64,000 bases of DNA from Leucaena leucocephala (lineage: Eukaryota > Streptophyta > Magnoliopsida > Fabales > Fabaceae). Within the stretch, counting starts at the first letter, position 1; each line of letters opens with the position of its first letter. The stretch covers positions 937,501 to 1,001,500 of the forward strand of contig CM073560.1 of assembly GCA_037074615.1 (NCBI GenBank), given 5' to 3'. Positions 1 through 13,102 of this stretch are shown here, piece by piece. The position numbers were made by a program, and so were the translations under genes. The notes below the pieces were generated by a model that was not told the DNA's origin, did no database searches, and worked only from the letters and a program-made list of their open reading frames with translations.

Positions 1-1833
1 ACTATTAGCTATATGACTCATTTCTCATGCTCTTTTCAATGTATGAGGACCCACCTAATCAAATGTTAATTGAGAGAAAGATATAAGGACCCACAAAATC
101 AGCATATGACAAATTGGTCCGTCAAAGTTTTTAGGAACTTATTTGAAATTAAGTTTCTTTGCCAAATGACAATATTGTCCTTGCGTATTAATAAAAACCC
201 TCCATTGCCCTTGGATTGGATGCCAAGCACAAGATGAGGTAATGTTAACCATTGTCTTCAAAAGTTTACCTACTTCAATTCTTTATATGTGTTACTAGAT
301 GTTTTTAGAACAAAGGAGGATAGTCTAACCTAAATCCCAACAAGACAGATAAAGGAAACCTCAGAGATGCCTTAAACTCAAGAAACATGTATTAGCAACC
401 AGAGAGAGGCCTACAACTAATGAGTGTCAAATGCCAATATTCAAGTCATGAGCTTAATTAGTTGAGTAGCTAGTCTCACAAGAAGAGCACACCCACGAAC
501 TTGTGCTAACAAACCTAAGAGAGACAAGACGGTAAGTTTAACAAGAACATGAGTGGATACTGATAAATTCCTGGTGGAGAGGAGAAGGTGAGAGTTGCAT
601 GTACAAATTTTGGAACAGCAACAGAAGTAACTTTTTTTTTGTTACAAAAAAGTAGATTCGGCATCGGTCCTCTACCAAGGTTAGGGTATAACCTCAGGGC
701 TCAGAGAGCACTTACGAAGAATTTACGAGCTCGCATATCAAAGGAGCTATCACAATAGTACGGGAATCAAACTCGTGTCTTTGTAGAATATAATCATGTT
801 CTTTACTATCTGTGCTAATTCTCATTAGCACAATAGAATTAATTTTGAGGAGGGATGCATTTTTTTTTTATATATAAGATGAGGAGGGATGCATTGTCCA
901 CTTGGATAGGCATGTTGTTTGCAGTGAGCATAACAATTTGGAACCTTGGAACATGTTCCTGGACAACCGGATCATTAGCTGCAAGCATGAATTTCTTTGC
1001 ACAGCTTGACAAAAGAGGAAGGCCCATTTTGTGGGATCTCACGTGTTCATGTCTCTTTCTATCTCCATAGAGGCTCCTCTTTGAAGCTCATTTGTAAAAT
1101 ATTAAATTTATGAGCCCAAACTTTAAATAACATGTTGGGTCTGGCTCAATTTCTTTTCACAAACGTACCGGTTTCCTCTTGACCCTTCTACCTGCAGCTC
1201 ATGCCAATTTCAATTTGGGCATGTATATCCTTGTACCTTGGACATGGAGAGGCTTGTCCCCATCGGGTTCTTCCCGGTCGATGTTCGAGCTTATTGGAGG
1301 GTAACAATCGATATATCCTTCTTCAGCTTTGGACTATGCATATTTTGTTTTCCTATGCGATTTATAATATAATGTGATGTCACAAGCTGCTAATTATTAC
1401 CTACAGAACGAAAGATTTAAAGATTGGGATAGATGATTTTGGGTTGTGCGGTATTATGTGAGCGAGGCAGGAGGGTTCTATGAAGATGAAAACAGAAGGT
1501 GATTCTGACGTGTCATATCCATGATTCTTTGATTTTAGGAAAATGTGTTGCAGATCATGACTTGTAATTGAAAACTGAAAACACCGTCTAATGTTAATAA
1601 ACAAATTTCCGTTGGACCAAAAAAAGAAGAGATTCACTTGTACAGAGTCGGTTAGAACGTCCTCGGACTCTGTCAACAGTGAAGTAAAAAGCCAACATGG
1701 AATGTAGTTTCCATGAGGACAAGACTCATAATATCTAATTAACTGGGGGAAAAAAGGGGATTACATTGACCCACTTTTAAGTACCAATGACCCATTAGGG
1801 CACAAAAAAAAAAGCAAGAAGGGAATATGGCTC
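1..1833. other. Intergenic, no gene recognised
   Basis: AT-rich sequence with only short open frames that show no recognisable domain or codon pattern. The stretch about 620-830 looks like a decayed tRNA-derived SINE on the minus strand: a T-run on the plus strand at 630-638 would be its A-tail, and a sequence resembling a pol III B box (GAGTTTGATTCCCG on the minus strand) lies near 760-775. I could not find a target-site duplication, so this is only a suggestion. Confidence 0.4.
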
Positions 1834-3896
1834 TTAATCCTTTTTGGATGATCCTGAGAGAATGGGTATCTGGCTCAAAACCTTCTCATCAAAAACTGCA
1901 TATTGCTTCTTCAACTCAGCTACAACAATTTCGCCATACAGATCAACCATCTCTTCATTCTTCTCATACAGCATTGGCACCGTGAACATGAACACTACGC
2001 CTGCGCCACACCAAAATATTTCCTTATAAACGGTCCTTTAACCTTGGATATACTTGTTAATTAGAATCGCCCTCTTCAATATATATTTATACACAGAAAT
2101 AAGAGAAGGAAGATATTCTCACATAGATAAAACAAGGTAAGGAAACTGAACGAGCTCCCAATAATCGAGAGAAACCAGAATGCGACAATAACCTGGTAAT
2201 CGGACAGAAAACACCTTAATTACTCCAAAAGGTTGATCGTCTTAAGAGCAATGACTACAGATTTTCATACAGAATTCGAGACGTTTTAGAATAATTCGAA
2301 GATTAAGAGAGAGTCTGTTAATATTCAGATTATTAGAGTCCCAACCCATTCTCACTTACAACTAAAGCATCTGAGCTGATGAGAATCCAAATTCTGCCAA
2401 CCAAATAGGAACAAGAACAAGCATTTCACGAGAAGAGTAGAATGAACTTACGACAACAAACTTCTTCAAATCATTCCCTGACGTAATATCCCTCAAAAGA
2501 TTACGGAAAGCGTCCAAGAATCCATTGATTTCTTTCCTAAGACTAGAAACAACCTCAACAACGCAATCTCTTGGAATTGTAACTTCTGGGATGCGAGGCG
2601 CAGACCTGGTTCAGAATTAAAATGTCAAGATCCAACACATGAAATGTTTCCGTGCAATACAAAATATGTAACATCCTGAGAAAACAGAACAGTCATTTTT
2701 AATCGCATGCTTATTGTCATGTCATACATATATATATATGGATAAATGTGGCTTACTTGTGGATGTACATGGATGCTCTGGTCCACAAGAACAAAAACAT
2801 TATTATGAGAATCAACGCATGGCAAGCGAAAGTGATGAAATGGTATCCGATCACTTCAAAGAAAAACCATAGCGCAGTAGCAGCAGCAAACACTTTTCCT
2901 GACACATCTTTTTTCCTCCACAGCACAATTTCAGCGGCTGCAAGGCAAGATTAGTCTTGTAATTAAGATCACATGACTTTATCATCCAGAAACCAAAACT
3001 ATGTAAATCATAATTAACAACTAACTCAAAACACATCTCAGTATATGAAACATAATGAACATCATAGATACTTTAGAAACAGAGCCTTACGTTGTCTCTG
3101 TCCAACCCGACCCAACCCTTCATATTTGGCTGTATCGTGATGTTTATGTTTGTATGTGTCTCTTAGCTACGAAATGGTGACGAAATATATCAGAGAAATA
3201 TGAGCATTAATTATATTCCTTGAAATTTCACTTGAATCGATCACGTCACTCAAATTATCTGGAACATTGCCTTAATTAACTATTATCCAAATCTGGAACA
3301 ACTTATATATCTAATGCGATCGTAGTGGTAAACTTGCTTAAAGATTATAAGGAACAATCACGTATTAATAAATAATAACATCACTTAGGGAATTGTGAAA
3401 ACTGTTCAAATTCGGTGCGTGGTGTTATGATCTCAAACTATAGATAGGAAATAAGGAAAACCATCAAATAGAAAACAAAATTCCTGACTAACCATCAAAT
3501 GCTATTATATTTAACGATAGAACATTGTATATTCTATAGATCACGAACAACACGAATCATAAGATTATCACTCGCATAAATTTTCTACTCAACCAAACAG
3601 AACACGCCGTGAACCGATGAATCAATATCGCGTCATTGTTCTAGAATCGCGCGAAAAGCAAACGCGGAGGGATTAAGAAAGAAGAAACGGAATGGAAACA
3701 GGGGGAAAAAACTACCTTTTCCTCCGCCCAAGACCTTGTGGAGAGGCCTCTCGCGACCGAAGAGCCTACGAGCACTGGTTTTGGAGGAACGATTATCAGC
3801 GGCTTCGAATCCATCGGAATCCTCAGAAGATGATGAATTAGAGTCTTCGCTATCACGAAGAACCTTCTTTTCCGACTTCTCTTCGTGCTCCCCCAT
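1834..3896 (-). CDS. Reticulon-like protein, RTNLB family
   Basis: ER-membrane protein that bends and tubulates the endoplasmic reticulum. Five exons on the minus strand join in phase: 3896-3716, 2937-2757, 2605-2452, 2192-2123, 2000-1834, giving 250 residues, normal for plant reticulons. The N-terminus (1-50) is rich in Ser, Asp and Glu and probably cytosolic. The reticulon homology domain starts near residue 61 (AAEIVLWRKK). It has two long hydrophobic hairpins, about 77-113 and 169-207, separated by a hydrophilic loop containing IPEVTIP. The C-terminus ends in SGSSKKD, with no canonical ER-retrieval KKXX. The start is the first ATG in a frame that stays open into the conserved domain. All four introns have GT-AG ends. 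Which RTNLB subgroup it belongs to is not decided. Confidence 0.9.
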
Positions 3897-3992
3897 GCTT
3901 CTCTCTGCTTTGAGAACAACACACAATGAAATGGAAAAACGATGAGTGGTTAGTTAGGAGATTTTCTTGATAAAAGTTTTCATTCCTACGTA

Positions 3993-3993
3993 A

Positions 3994-4029
<36 letters not shown>

Positions 4030-4056
4030 ACATGTATACACAAACACACACACATA
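3993..4056. repeat. Compound (AT)n-(GT)n-(CA)n microsatellite
   Basis: An alternating AT run at about 3994-4014 passes directly into a GT run to 4029 and then, after a short spacer, into a CA run to about 4055. The GT and CA runs are complementary and could pair as a hairpin. It begins about 100 bases upstream of the reticulon start codon, so it lies in the promoter or 5' leader. Confidence 0.9.
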
Positions 4057-4275
4057 TTGATTAGGTGTGAAAATAACATGATAATTAAGTAGCAGTAGCC
4101 ACCAAAAAATTGATAATTATGAGGTAAAAAAAATTGGAATTTTAAAGAAAAAGAAAAATATAAATAAAATAAATGTGAAGAAAATGGTTCTGGAAGCAAA
4201 ACAAATGTGAAAAAGGTAATCAACGACGAAATTTCAAGATACTTACATTAAATATTATTATTTCATATAATATAT

Positions 4276-4294
4276 ATAGATAGATAGATAGATA
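4276..4294. repeat. (TAGA)n microsatellite
   Basis: Four to five tandem copies of a TAGA tetranucleotide in otherwise AT-rich intergenic DNA. Confidence 0.85.
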
Positions 4295-4700
4295 ACTCTT
4301 GCATTCTCATGAAATGTTTATCTTTCTGGCTTTTCCGAATAATCTCTAAGTGACTTATCGGAATATTATATAGATAGTATTTAATATTATATGTATATTG
4401 TTATAGCTGATTCATACACTGCATCTATATGATTAGTCAGAATATTCAATTAATTTTCTGTAGAGATAAACCTTGACCCTCTAACTTTAAAGCGGGTAAT
4501 ATCAAACGATGACTTTTTTTGGATTAATCATTATTCTTTTAAAAAATTAAACTTAATATATTGGTATTTAATATATGAAAATGCATGATATTATTAATAT
4601 TAAATATTAATCAAATTGGGTTGATCACATACTCATCATGATTCAACCATTAAAATAACCATTAAACTATCTTTTTATTATTTTGTTAAGTCTTAAGTAA

Positions 4701-5412
4701 GAGTGTTTGTTTGGATAGCATTAAAATCTAGGTTTTAAAAATCCTTATGGCCTAAATTTTGGTTTGACAAAATTTTAAAACAAACAGTTATATTTGTTCA
4801 AAAGGGCTTTTGGATCAAATCATGGTTTAAAATCATAGTTTTGGATAAGTTATTGAGAATAGTTTCTGAAACAGTAAAAGAGCTTATAGACTACCTATTT
4901 ACTATTTTACCTATATTTTTCTATCACTCTCTATCCTCTTCTCCTTCCCCCCTCTCTCTCCTATTCTCTCTCTTTTGCTTTCTTCTCCGTCATGCTCTTC
5001 CTTCTCTGTCACCTTCAAGCTTTTTCTCTATTACCATCCTTCTACAGTTGTTGAACAGAGGTTGTCGTCATTGGTCTTCAATTGTTGTTGCCGTCGCTTG
5101 GTCAGTTGACATCGGAGGAGCTTGGCTCTAGCGCTAGTTGCTTGTCTGCAGTGGAGATGTTGGAGACACTAGATGTGGAGAGAGAGAATAGGGGAGAGAG
5201 AAAAAGGAGATAAACAGGGCATAGGTAGCGGATAAGAAGATGACGTTGTGCACAGAAGATAAGTAATTTTTTTTAATCTCATACGCTTTCTGATAATTTA
5301 CTAATCACAAAATCACTTCTGATAATAATCATCCAAATACTTATTTATTAAATTTTTTTTCTCATAAATTCTTTTCTAAAAATTATTTTACAAAAACTTA
5401 TCCAAACAAGCC
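4701..5412. mobile_element. MITE, PIF/Harbinger-like (copy 1)
   Basis: About 712 bp flanked by the trinucleotide TAA on both sides (4698-4700 and 5413-5415). The ends are imperfect inverted repeats: GTTTGTTTGGATAG on the left and CTTATCCAAACAAGCC on the right. A TAA target duplication fits the PIF/Harbinger (Tourist) superfamily. The inside contains a pyrimidine-rich CTCTCTC block and no transposase. Related sequence, more diverged, appears near 11333-11733 and 59870-60520. The T-rich and CT-rich content explains the open frame at 4841-5131, which I do not regard as a gene. Confidence 0.6.
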
Positions 5413-6155
5413 TAAAATCTATGTAGCTTTTATTCTCGAATTCTTTTGGCTTTTTGATGACATTGCAATTCTATTTGTTTTTTTTTTCCTTTTGAAACCC
5501 ACACAACAATTGAATTTCCTTTTTCTAGTCGATCACACGCTGGTTGTAATACATATGTTGATGATATTTAAAAATATATTTACATAGAAAATTAATTTAA
5601 TATTATTTCGTTATAAAAGTACCTCTTGTTAAACGTTTCTAGAAAGTGAGGGTCAGAGTCAAAGTAAAGCCAATAAATTACAATATCAGAAAAGGGAATG
5701 TTTTAGTGCGCGTCGTTCCTAGTTCATACCAACTCAATAATACATTAATATTAGCTTATTACATGGGTCGTCTTTGAAATTTAGTCAAGAAACATCCGCG
5801 GGTACATATTGGAGTAGGCATCTTTGACCTTACTGTCTTTATATGATTTCTGGGTTTCCCCACGAAAGAATTCTAGACAGAGAAAGAAGAAGGCCAAGAA
5901 GTACACAGAACTTGACTTTGGAATTTCATTTTGATGATATATGAACAAGGTCAAGAAGTTTCTGAGCATTTGATGGATCTCTCGTGGACATGAAACAGTG
6001 ACGATAGGGTCCGAGAAAATGGGAAATATTTACGAGGTAGTGTTCTGTATTTCTTAGCATGCATTCATGGTTAATTAATTAGTTACGAATAGCTCTTTGA
6101 ACTGTGCTGTTGAAGAAGATTGCAAATCATATCAAGCGACTCATTTTTCTCTTCG
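5413..6155. other. Intergenic, putative promoter of the SERK-like gene
   Basis: AT-rich sequence with no open frame of interest. The last few hundred bases should contain the promoter and 5' leader of the receptor kinase starting at 6156. No clear TATA box could be assigned. Confidence 0.4.
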
Positions 6156-9097
6156 ATGGCTTCGTTTCTTCTCTGCACAATTCTTGTGTTTGCTTTTCTA
6201 CGAAAGGTTTCTGGCGATGGGGAAGGTGGGTGTCATATATTTTCTCTTGAGTTCTTAATTATTTCAATTATATTATTAAATCAGGATACGAAGATCTCGA
6301 TTTTTAATTGCATAACTGTATCTTGAGATTAATTCATGGTTACTTTATATGAAGGATGGTTGAAACTGAAAATTGCTTCAATTTAAGACAGATGAGGTCC
6401 TTACTGCATGGAAGAAGAAGATGAACGATCCTAACGATGTTCTTAAGAACTGGGATCCTACCATAGTGAATCCTTGCACCTGGTTTGGTGTTAAATGCAA
6501 TGGCGAAACTGTCACTCGTATGTAAGTTATATATATATTTCCGTGGTTTTTCCCTCTGGTTTATTACTTTTTTTTTTGTCTGTGCACTTATAATGAAAAA
6601 TTCGTGTTTTGTTATAGTGATCTTGGAAATGCTAACCTTTCGGGTGAACTAGTTCCAGAGCTTGGTCAGCTCAGAAATTTGCAGCAATTGTGAGTTGAGA
6701 ATATGTTGTTTCTGTCATATGTCATGTGTCTCTGTGTGTGTTTTTGTGTTCGTTATAAGTTTTAATGGTTTAGCTGAAGTTATTATATATTCTATAAATG
6801 ACAGGGCACTTTATGGGAACAATATAAGTGGGAAAATCCCAGAAGAGCTAGGAAACATGACAAGCTTGGTGTCCTTAGATCTTTACTCGAACAGACTAAG
6901 TGGTCCGATTCCAGACACATTAGGCAAACTTACGAAATTAAGTTTCCTGTATGACATCTATTTGTTAAAATTTGAAAAACTATTGTATTTCATTGTTATA
7001 TTGTTTTCCACACGGTGAATAGGTCATCATCTGCAAAGTAGCTAATTCTGTCTGTTTTCTGGTATAGGCGTCTCAATAATAACAACTTATCAGGAAACAT
7101 TCCTTTGTCTTTGACTGGTCTTAAATTGCTGCAAGTCCTGTAAGTGCTATACATGCATGCATCTATATTCATATTTTTCTTGCAAGAGTATTGTAATGAT
7201 CTGATATAACCATGGTCATTGTGGAATATAATCTAGTGATCTCTCGAACAATCAGTTAAGTGGAGAAATACCAGTTGGCGGTTCATTTTCATCATTTTCT
7301 CCCACCAGGTTTGGTAAAAAAGAATATTGTTTCACTTTGTTGCATTGATAGATGTTGCGAAGTAACGAGACCTGCAATTATTTTACTAACCAAAAGGGTT
7401 CCACTTTTACAGTTTTTTAAATAATCCTGGACTAAGAGCACCAAATGGATCTCCACCACCTCTGACGCCACCATCTCCTTCAGGTTCATTTATGTCTTTT
7501 TTCCTTTCCGTCTTGCTTAAATCCAAGAAAAAGAGAGTTAACATAATAATAGTGTTGAATCTCTCTGGAATTTGTTTGAATAGATTTAACTCCCCATTAA
7601 ATCGTTATCGGTCTTTTGCAGGTAACAGTAATAATACTGCGGCAATTGCAGTTGGAGTTGCTGTTGGCGCTGCCCTGTTATCTGTAACCCTCGCTGTTGT
7701 ACTTGTATATTGCAGAAGAAGGAAATCAAAAGTAGAACATTTCTTTGATGTTGCTGGTCAGTTCAATATACATATATGGTATGATACTAATAACATCTAT
7801 TGTTCTCCATTATTGATTAACCAACATTATGTCTCTGTGTCTGTGATTGTGTTTACTGACAGCTGAGGATCCTCCTGATGAAATTGATCATCACCTTGGT
7901 GGTCAGCTTAAGCGGTTTTCTCTGCCTGAGCTACTTGTAGCAACAGATAACTTCAGTAGCAGAAACATTCTGGGTGTAGGTGGTTTTGGTAAGGTTTATG
8001 AAGGACGCTTAGCTGATGGTTCTCGTGTAGCAGTAAAGAGACTGAAAGAGGAACGAGCACATGACAAAGACATGCAATTTCAAAGAGAAGTGGAAATGAT
8101 TAGCATGGCTGTTCATCGAAACTTACTTCGCCTTCTTGGCTTTTGCTCTACCCTCACTGAACGCTTGCTTGTTTATCCTCTCATGGTTAATGGTAGTGTA
8201 GCATCATGCTTACGAGGTACATATTATGATATTATTATTTACTTTATCTCTTATCCATTTGTGATTGTGATGGAAACTTAGTATAACATGAGATACTGAG
8301 TCCTACATTAAGTAGTATGACATGTTCAATAGAGTCACAATTTAATAGCTAGCTTTTAGAGTAGGATTCTCCATTCTATAATCTATGTATCATTATATAG
8401 GGCGTCCAGAATCACGACCTCCATTAGACTGGTTGACTCGGAAGCGTATAGCAGTAGGAGCAGCAAGGGGACTGGCTTATCTGCATTATCATTGTGAGCC
8501 AAAGATTATTCATAGAGATATTAAAGCAGGAAACATATTGTTGGACGAGGAATTTGAAGCAGTGGTGGGAGATTTTGGTTTAGCAAAACTCATGGATTAC
8601 AAAGACACACATGTTACGACTGAAGTAAGAGGGACGCTTGGGTATATAGCACCAGAATATCTGTCCACTGGACAGTCTTCAGAGAAGACTGATGTTTTTG
8701 GATATGGCGTCATGCTTCTTGAACTAATAACTGGACAGAAAGCTTTCGACCTAGCTCGACTTGCACTGGAAAATGATCATATCATGTTGCTTGACTGGGT
8801 CAGTTTACTGAAAACATATATATATATAGTTCAGAAGTATTAATTATTGTCTTTATATTACGGAATGTCTCTGAATATATACAGGTGAGAGAAGTGGTGA
8901 AAGAGAAGAGACTGGGAACTCTGGTGGATGCAGATTTAAGGGGAATTTGTAATGAACAAGAAGTTGAAGAGGTGATCAAAGTGTGCTTACTGTGCACACA
9001 GAACAACCCTATGAGAAGGCCAAGAATGTCAGAAGTGGTGAGAATGCTGGAAATTAGTGAGGGTTTGCATGAAGAGTGGGAACAGTGGCAGAAATAA
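6156..9097 (+). CDS. SERK-like LRR receptor kinase, short C-terminus
   Basis: Plasma-membrane co-receptor kinase of the LRR-II (SERK/BAK1) group. Eleven exons join in phase: 6156-6225, 6392-6521, 6618-6689, 6805-6948, 7068-7139, 7237-7308, 7413-7483, 7622-7756, 7863-8216, 8401-8798, 8885-9097; 576 residues. Order: signal peptide about 1-21; LRR N-cap with NPCTWFGVKC; five LRRs on 72- and 144-base exons; a Ser/Pro-rich hinge (SPPPLTPPSPSG); a membrane segment 217-241 followed by CRRRKSK; kinase domain from about 280. Catalytic residues are intact: G-loop 293-301, Lys314, HRD 411-413, DFG 431-433, APE 457-459. Protein ends at EWEQWQK, where known SERKs continue for some 35 residues with a conserved tail ending SGPR. 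The activation segment reads TTEVRGTLGY, where SERKs usually read TTAVRGTIGH. The exon pattern matches SERKs; it is therefore a diverged SERK relative, probably active as a kinase. Confidence 0.92.
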
Positions 9098-12000
9098 GAG
9101 ATTTTGCAGAAACATGTTGATTCTAATAATATCAGACATCATCAGGCCAATGCTGAATGTACTGTAAACTCAACTTCATGCATGGTAGCAGAAGATCTTT
9201 CAGGTCCACGATGATATTTCCAGATATATTTAGCGTTTGTCATTGTCAGTACTAGAAATTACTGCAGGTCCATATGTTGATACCTTCTTTTCTTCTGGGG
9301 AAATTTAGATTCTTCTCTAGTTAAAATGTATTTTCCATAACAATACATACACCTTTGAAAGAAAAAGTTTGGACGATTATGTATATTGAACTTATTATGG
9401 TAAATTCTTGATGTTAGGACTAATTAAAATTTCAAAAAAAAAATTCAAAACTAATTAATATTTCAATATTCTTTTTCAAACTAACTTTAATTAGTTGTTG
9501 GAAGTTGTTGAGCCTCGTATACACAAAATTTTATTCCCTTCAATTTTAATTTTCTCCTTCCATTTCTTCTTCATCCAAATATGAGTTAGCTTGTAGTGTA
9601 AGAGAATATACTAAAATTGTCATTTGGAGGTGACATTATATTAGAATAAAAACAAATTCTCTTCATGAAGAATCTGAGGGACCGTGCAAGCCGCATCATA
9701 CTGGTTTATGATTCCTTTATTTATTTCCAACTACATTGTACTGGGTTAACGTTTTCATGGATAGTCTTAGTGATTTCATTATCATCACGCTCACAAGGAA
9801 CAGGGAGGTGTCATATTAATTTTTCTGGCGAGACTGATTTTCGAAATGAGAGATCAGGAAAGACCCCTATTTTGTCCTAGTTAATGATCTTGAACTCAAA
9901 ACAAAACCAACTACTCTTTGAGAGTTAAGTATCGACCAGACCTAAATTTGAACGTGTTTATGGTTTTAACTTGTCCGTCCTATGAATGAAGAGATTGATC
10001 ATATATAACCCATTACGAGTTTCCTTTTTCACTACTGCGCACAGAGAAGAGAATCTTGCGAAACAAACAATTCAACATCAGGACCACACCAACCCCATAT
10101 ATATATTGCAGTTTTTGAGAGTTGCATTGCATGCATAAGTCTAGAGGACAAGGTACCATACACCTATATTGTCTTTTCAAGTACACACACAATGCAGCTT
10201 TTGATGTATTATTTGTAGGCTCCCTCAGTTATCTATCAGGACCATGTACAAGTGCACATGATTCTCTCTTCTTTCACTTTCCATTTTCTACGAGAATGCT
10301 CTTTTTCTTTCTCAACTGATGCAAAATATCGTTTGGTTTCATTCTCTCATTATTTGTTTTTGGTATCCTCCCTCTTGTTTTAAAGTTTCCTTCTATTTTA
10401 AAGCTAGTTAAGTGGTTATTTTGATCCTAATTAAATGCTCAGTATATTTTATATCATAAATTTATATTTATTTCTAAAATAATCTATATTGATTGCACAT
10501 ACTAAATAATATTTTATTATATAGTTCTAATACAAATGATTAAATAGAATATTTTAAAAAATTATCATTTATAAATAATTAATTTTTTTAATTTTTATAA
10601 ATTAATTATCTAATTCAAGAATTTGACGAGTGTATACATATATGTCAAATAAAAGTATTATCTCTTTCTGTATCAAAAGCCCTTGAAAAATTGGTGGATG
10701 TTCCTGTTCATGGGCATGGTTGACCAAAATGCCTTAATCAAGGGACTAACCTGATATAATGTTGTACTCAATTAATGAGACAACGGAGGGTGTTTGCTTT
10801 CTTATAGACTAAATTTTTTAAGAGACGTCTTGATTGGAGAATAATTTAAGGTTGTGAGGTTAATTAATCATGAAGCTTTCATGCCTTGATTAAGACTCCT
10901 CCATTTGTGGGATAATCCAAAGCTAACAATTCTTGATTTGGTCGCATGTTTCAATATTCGCATTCGGTTCCTTTATCTTCTGACCTTTGAGAAAGCATTT
11001 AGCGGCAAAAAAATTTAAAAAAGAATGGCCATGAAAGACTCATCAGCAAAACCACATTTACAAGTCAAAGCTTTTGTAGCAAAAAAGACTCTCCACTCTT
11101 TCTCATTGCTCAATGCAATTAAAGCACACTTAATCAAATTTTCGCTTTTATATAAAATAAATATAGCCTTTTAATTATAAACATAATCTGAAGCATTGCA
11201 TGTATTTCTTTTTAAACAAAATAATTATTTAGTATCCACTATTACCAAGAAATTTGTTCAATTATGTGAAAAATAGGAAGTACACAAAAAATAAGGTCTT
11301 TTTTATTAGTATTGTCTAGCATTTGCCTCTATGAACTTGTTTAGATAAGAGTTTAGAAAATAGTTTATGAAAAAAAAAATTTAAACAATTTTTAGAAAAT
11401 GGCTTTTGGAAAAGAGTATATGGAAAAAAGTGATTTTAAATAAATGAGTGTTTGTATATTTATTACCAGAAAGACTTTTATAATTAAAAAATTATTAGAA
11501 ATTATATGATTTTATTAAAAATATGAGAGATTAGAAATAATAATTGAATAGTCTATAAATTCTTTTACTGTTATAGAAATTAATTTTAATAACTTATCTA
11601 AAATCTTAGTTTTAAACCATAATTTAGTTTAAAAATCCTTTTAAATAAATATATCTATTTATTTTTAAAAAATTAAACTAAAATTTAAGCTATAAATTTT
11701 TTAAAATCTTAATTTGAGGTTTCAAATAGCACTATATCCAATACTTCTATGCAAGGACAGAAGTGTAATTTTGCATCACATTCACATTATCTTTTCTTAA
11801 TATACAATAGTGCGAGGGTAAGCAATTTCAATATTAATTAATTTCTTTCAACCCTTTCTTTTCAACATTTAGTATTGGAAAGCAATAATATTTAATATTA
11901 TAAAGAGACCTATGAACGTATGTGAAGTAGGGTTGTGCCTAAATTTGTGATTTTTTTAAGAAAATAAATTCACTTAAATGATTTATTAAATGAAAGGAGG

Positions 12001-13024
12001 TGAAAATTGGTAGAGTGGGGGACCCTAAGAAAGGAGGAAGAAGAAGAATGGTCAAAACTTTGGGCACAGTGCTTTTGTTTCGTGAAAAATAAGTTAAGTT
12101 CTGAGACTCTCTCACTGTAAAGAAAAGAAATAAAGCCAAAAGCGATATATCCCCCCTTAGCCTCTTACTCCTACTTTCTTCTTTTCCTTTTTAGGAAGCT
12201 TCTCATCACCATCCCTTGTGTTCTCCACAATATCAACTCTATTTTTTTTTTTTTAAAAAAACATTGATGGTAATACTTATATATGGGAGTATACTATTAT
12301 ATGTTGTGTTGAACTACATTAACTGAAAAGAAGAATGAAGTGTCATGTCAAACTAAAATACAACCACATTGCGGGGACATGTGTAACGATAAACTCGGCT
12401 GATTTGTTAACATAAATTGCAATTATTTTTTTAAATTTTCATGCCTTTAGAATTCTCTATTTGCTGTTGGGGAGTCCTAAATGTAGGATAAGTAGAAATT
12501 CCAATTGCCAATAAAATGTAGTTAAAAAATATATCTCTATTTATTAAATGTCTCACTTTAGGTTATTAACAAAATCTCATATTTATCAATGAAAATAAGA
12601 TTAAAAGTGTATTTTTATAATTGAAATATCCTACCTACATTTTTTTTAGGACATGATAATAGTTTAAAAATTTGAGGGTAATTTTTAAAAAATAGGGATG
12701 GTTGCTGGGGACCCCAGGTGAGTTACATAAACATAAAAACATAAATAAATCTCACTCAATAGCGAACCAACAAGTTGTTGCTGGGCCAACCCTGAACCGT
12801 TTTGTTCTAAACACTCGGTCTGTATCCCTCTCCTCTCAGATGCTTTGTTCTCTCTCTCTCTCTGTTCCTTTTTCAAATTTTCTGCAAAGCTATTTTCTAT
12901 ACCATTGAAAATCCGTTGGATAAAAATACACAAACGAAAAGCGCCCAAAATAAAAACAAAAAGCACACGTCTCTCTCTCCCTTTTTCTCATCCCTCTCCC
13001 TCTCCCTCAATTCCCCTTCCCTAC
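9098..13024. other. Long intergenic region, AT-rich
   Basis: No supported gene. 9098 onward should include the 3' UTR of the receptor kinase. A diverged relative of the 4.7-kb MITE occupies roughly 11333-11733 in the opposite orientation (its left end, ACTTGTTTAGATAAG, resembles the right end of the 4.7-kb copy read in reverse). CT-rich tracts from 12840 onward belong to the leader region of the next gene. Confidence 0.5.
11333..11733. repeat. Diverged MITE-like repeat (copy 2, inverted)
   Basis: The sequence starts ACTTGTTTAGATAAG and contains TTTAGAAAATAG and AAACCATAATTTAG blocks. These read as the reverse complement of blocks in the element at 4701-5412 (CTTATCCAAACAAG; GGTTTAAAATCATAG). 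Ends and target duplication are uncertain. Confidence 0.4.
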
Positions 13025-13030
13025 TATAAA
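13025..13030 (+). promoter_or_regulatory. TATA box of the MAKR-like gene
   Basis: TATAAA lies 73 bases before the start codon at 13103. It is followed by a run of about 15 cytosines (13034-13048) and a CTCCCTCC-rich leader, a common leader type in plants. If it is used, the leader is only about 45 bases long and the upstream extension of the reading frame would not be transcribed. Confidence 0.45.
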
Positions 13031-13102
13031 ACACCCCCCCCCCCCCCAACTCTTCACCTTCTAAAACCCCACATACACACTCCTCTCTCCCTCCCTCCCT
13101 CC

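Larger units (their letters stand above)
3897..4700. other. Intergenic upstream of the reticulon gene
   Basis: AT-rich probable promoter of the minus-strand reticulon gene. It holds two microsatellites (listed separately) and no coding sequence that I can support. Confidence 0.5.

Noticed and set aside
839..1070. Frames on both strands, 67 and 71 codons
   Set aside because: No recognisable domain, no neighbouring exons, no conserved pattern; could be a gene fragment but nothing supports it.
4841..5131. 96-codon frame with many Ser/Leu/Phe
   Set aside because: It falls on the pyrimidine-rich core of a MITE.
12845..13102. Upstream extension of the MAKR-like reading frame (open from 12845)
   Set aside because: The added 86 residues are low-complexity Ser/Pro/Leu from a CT-rich leader; a TATA box lies at 13025, inside it, and the conserved protein starts at 13103.
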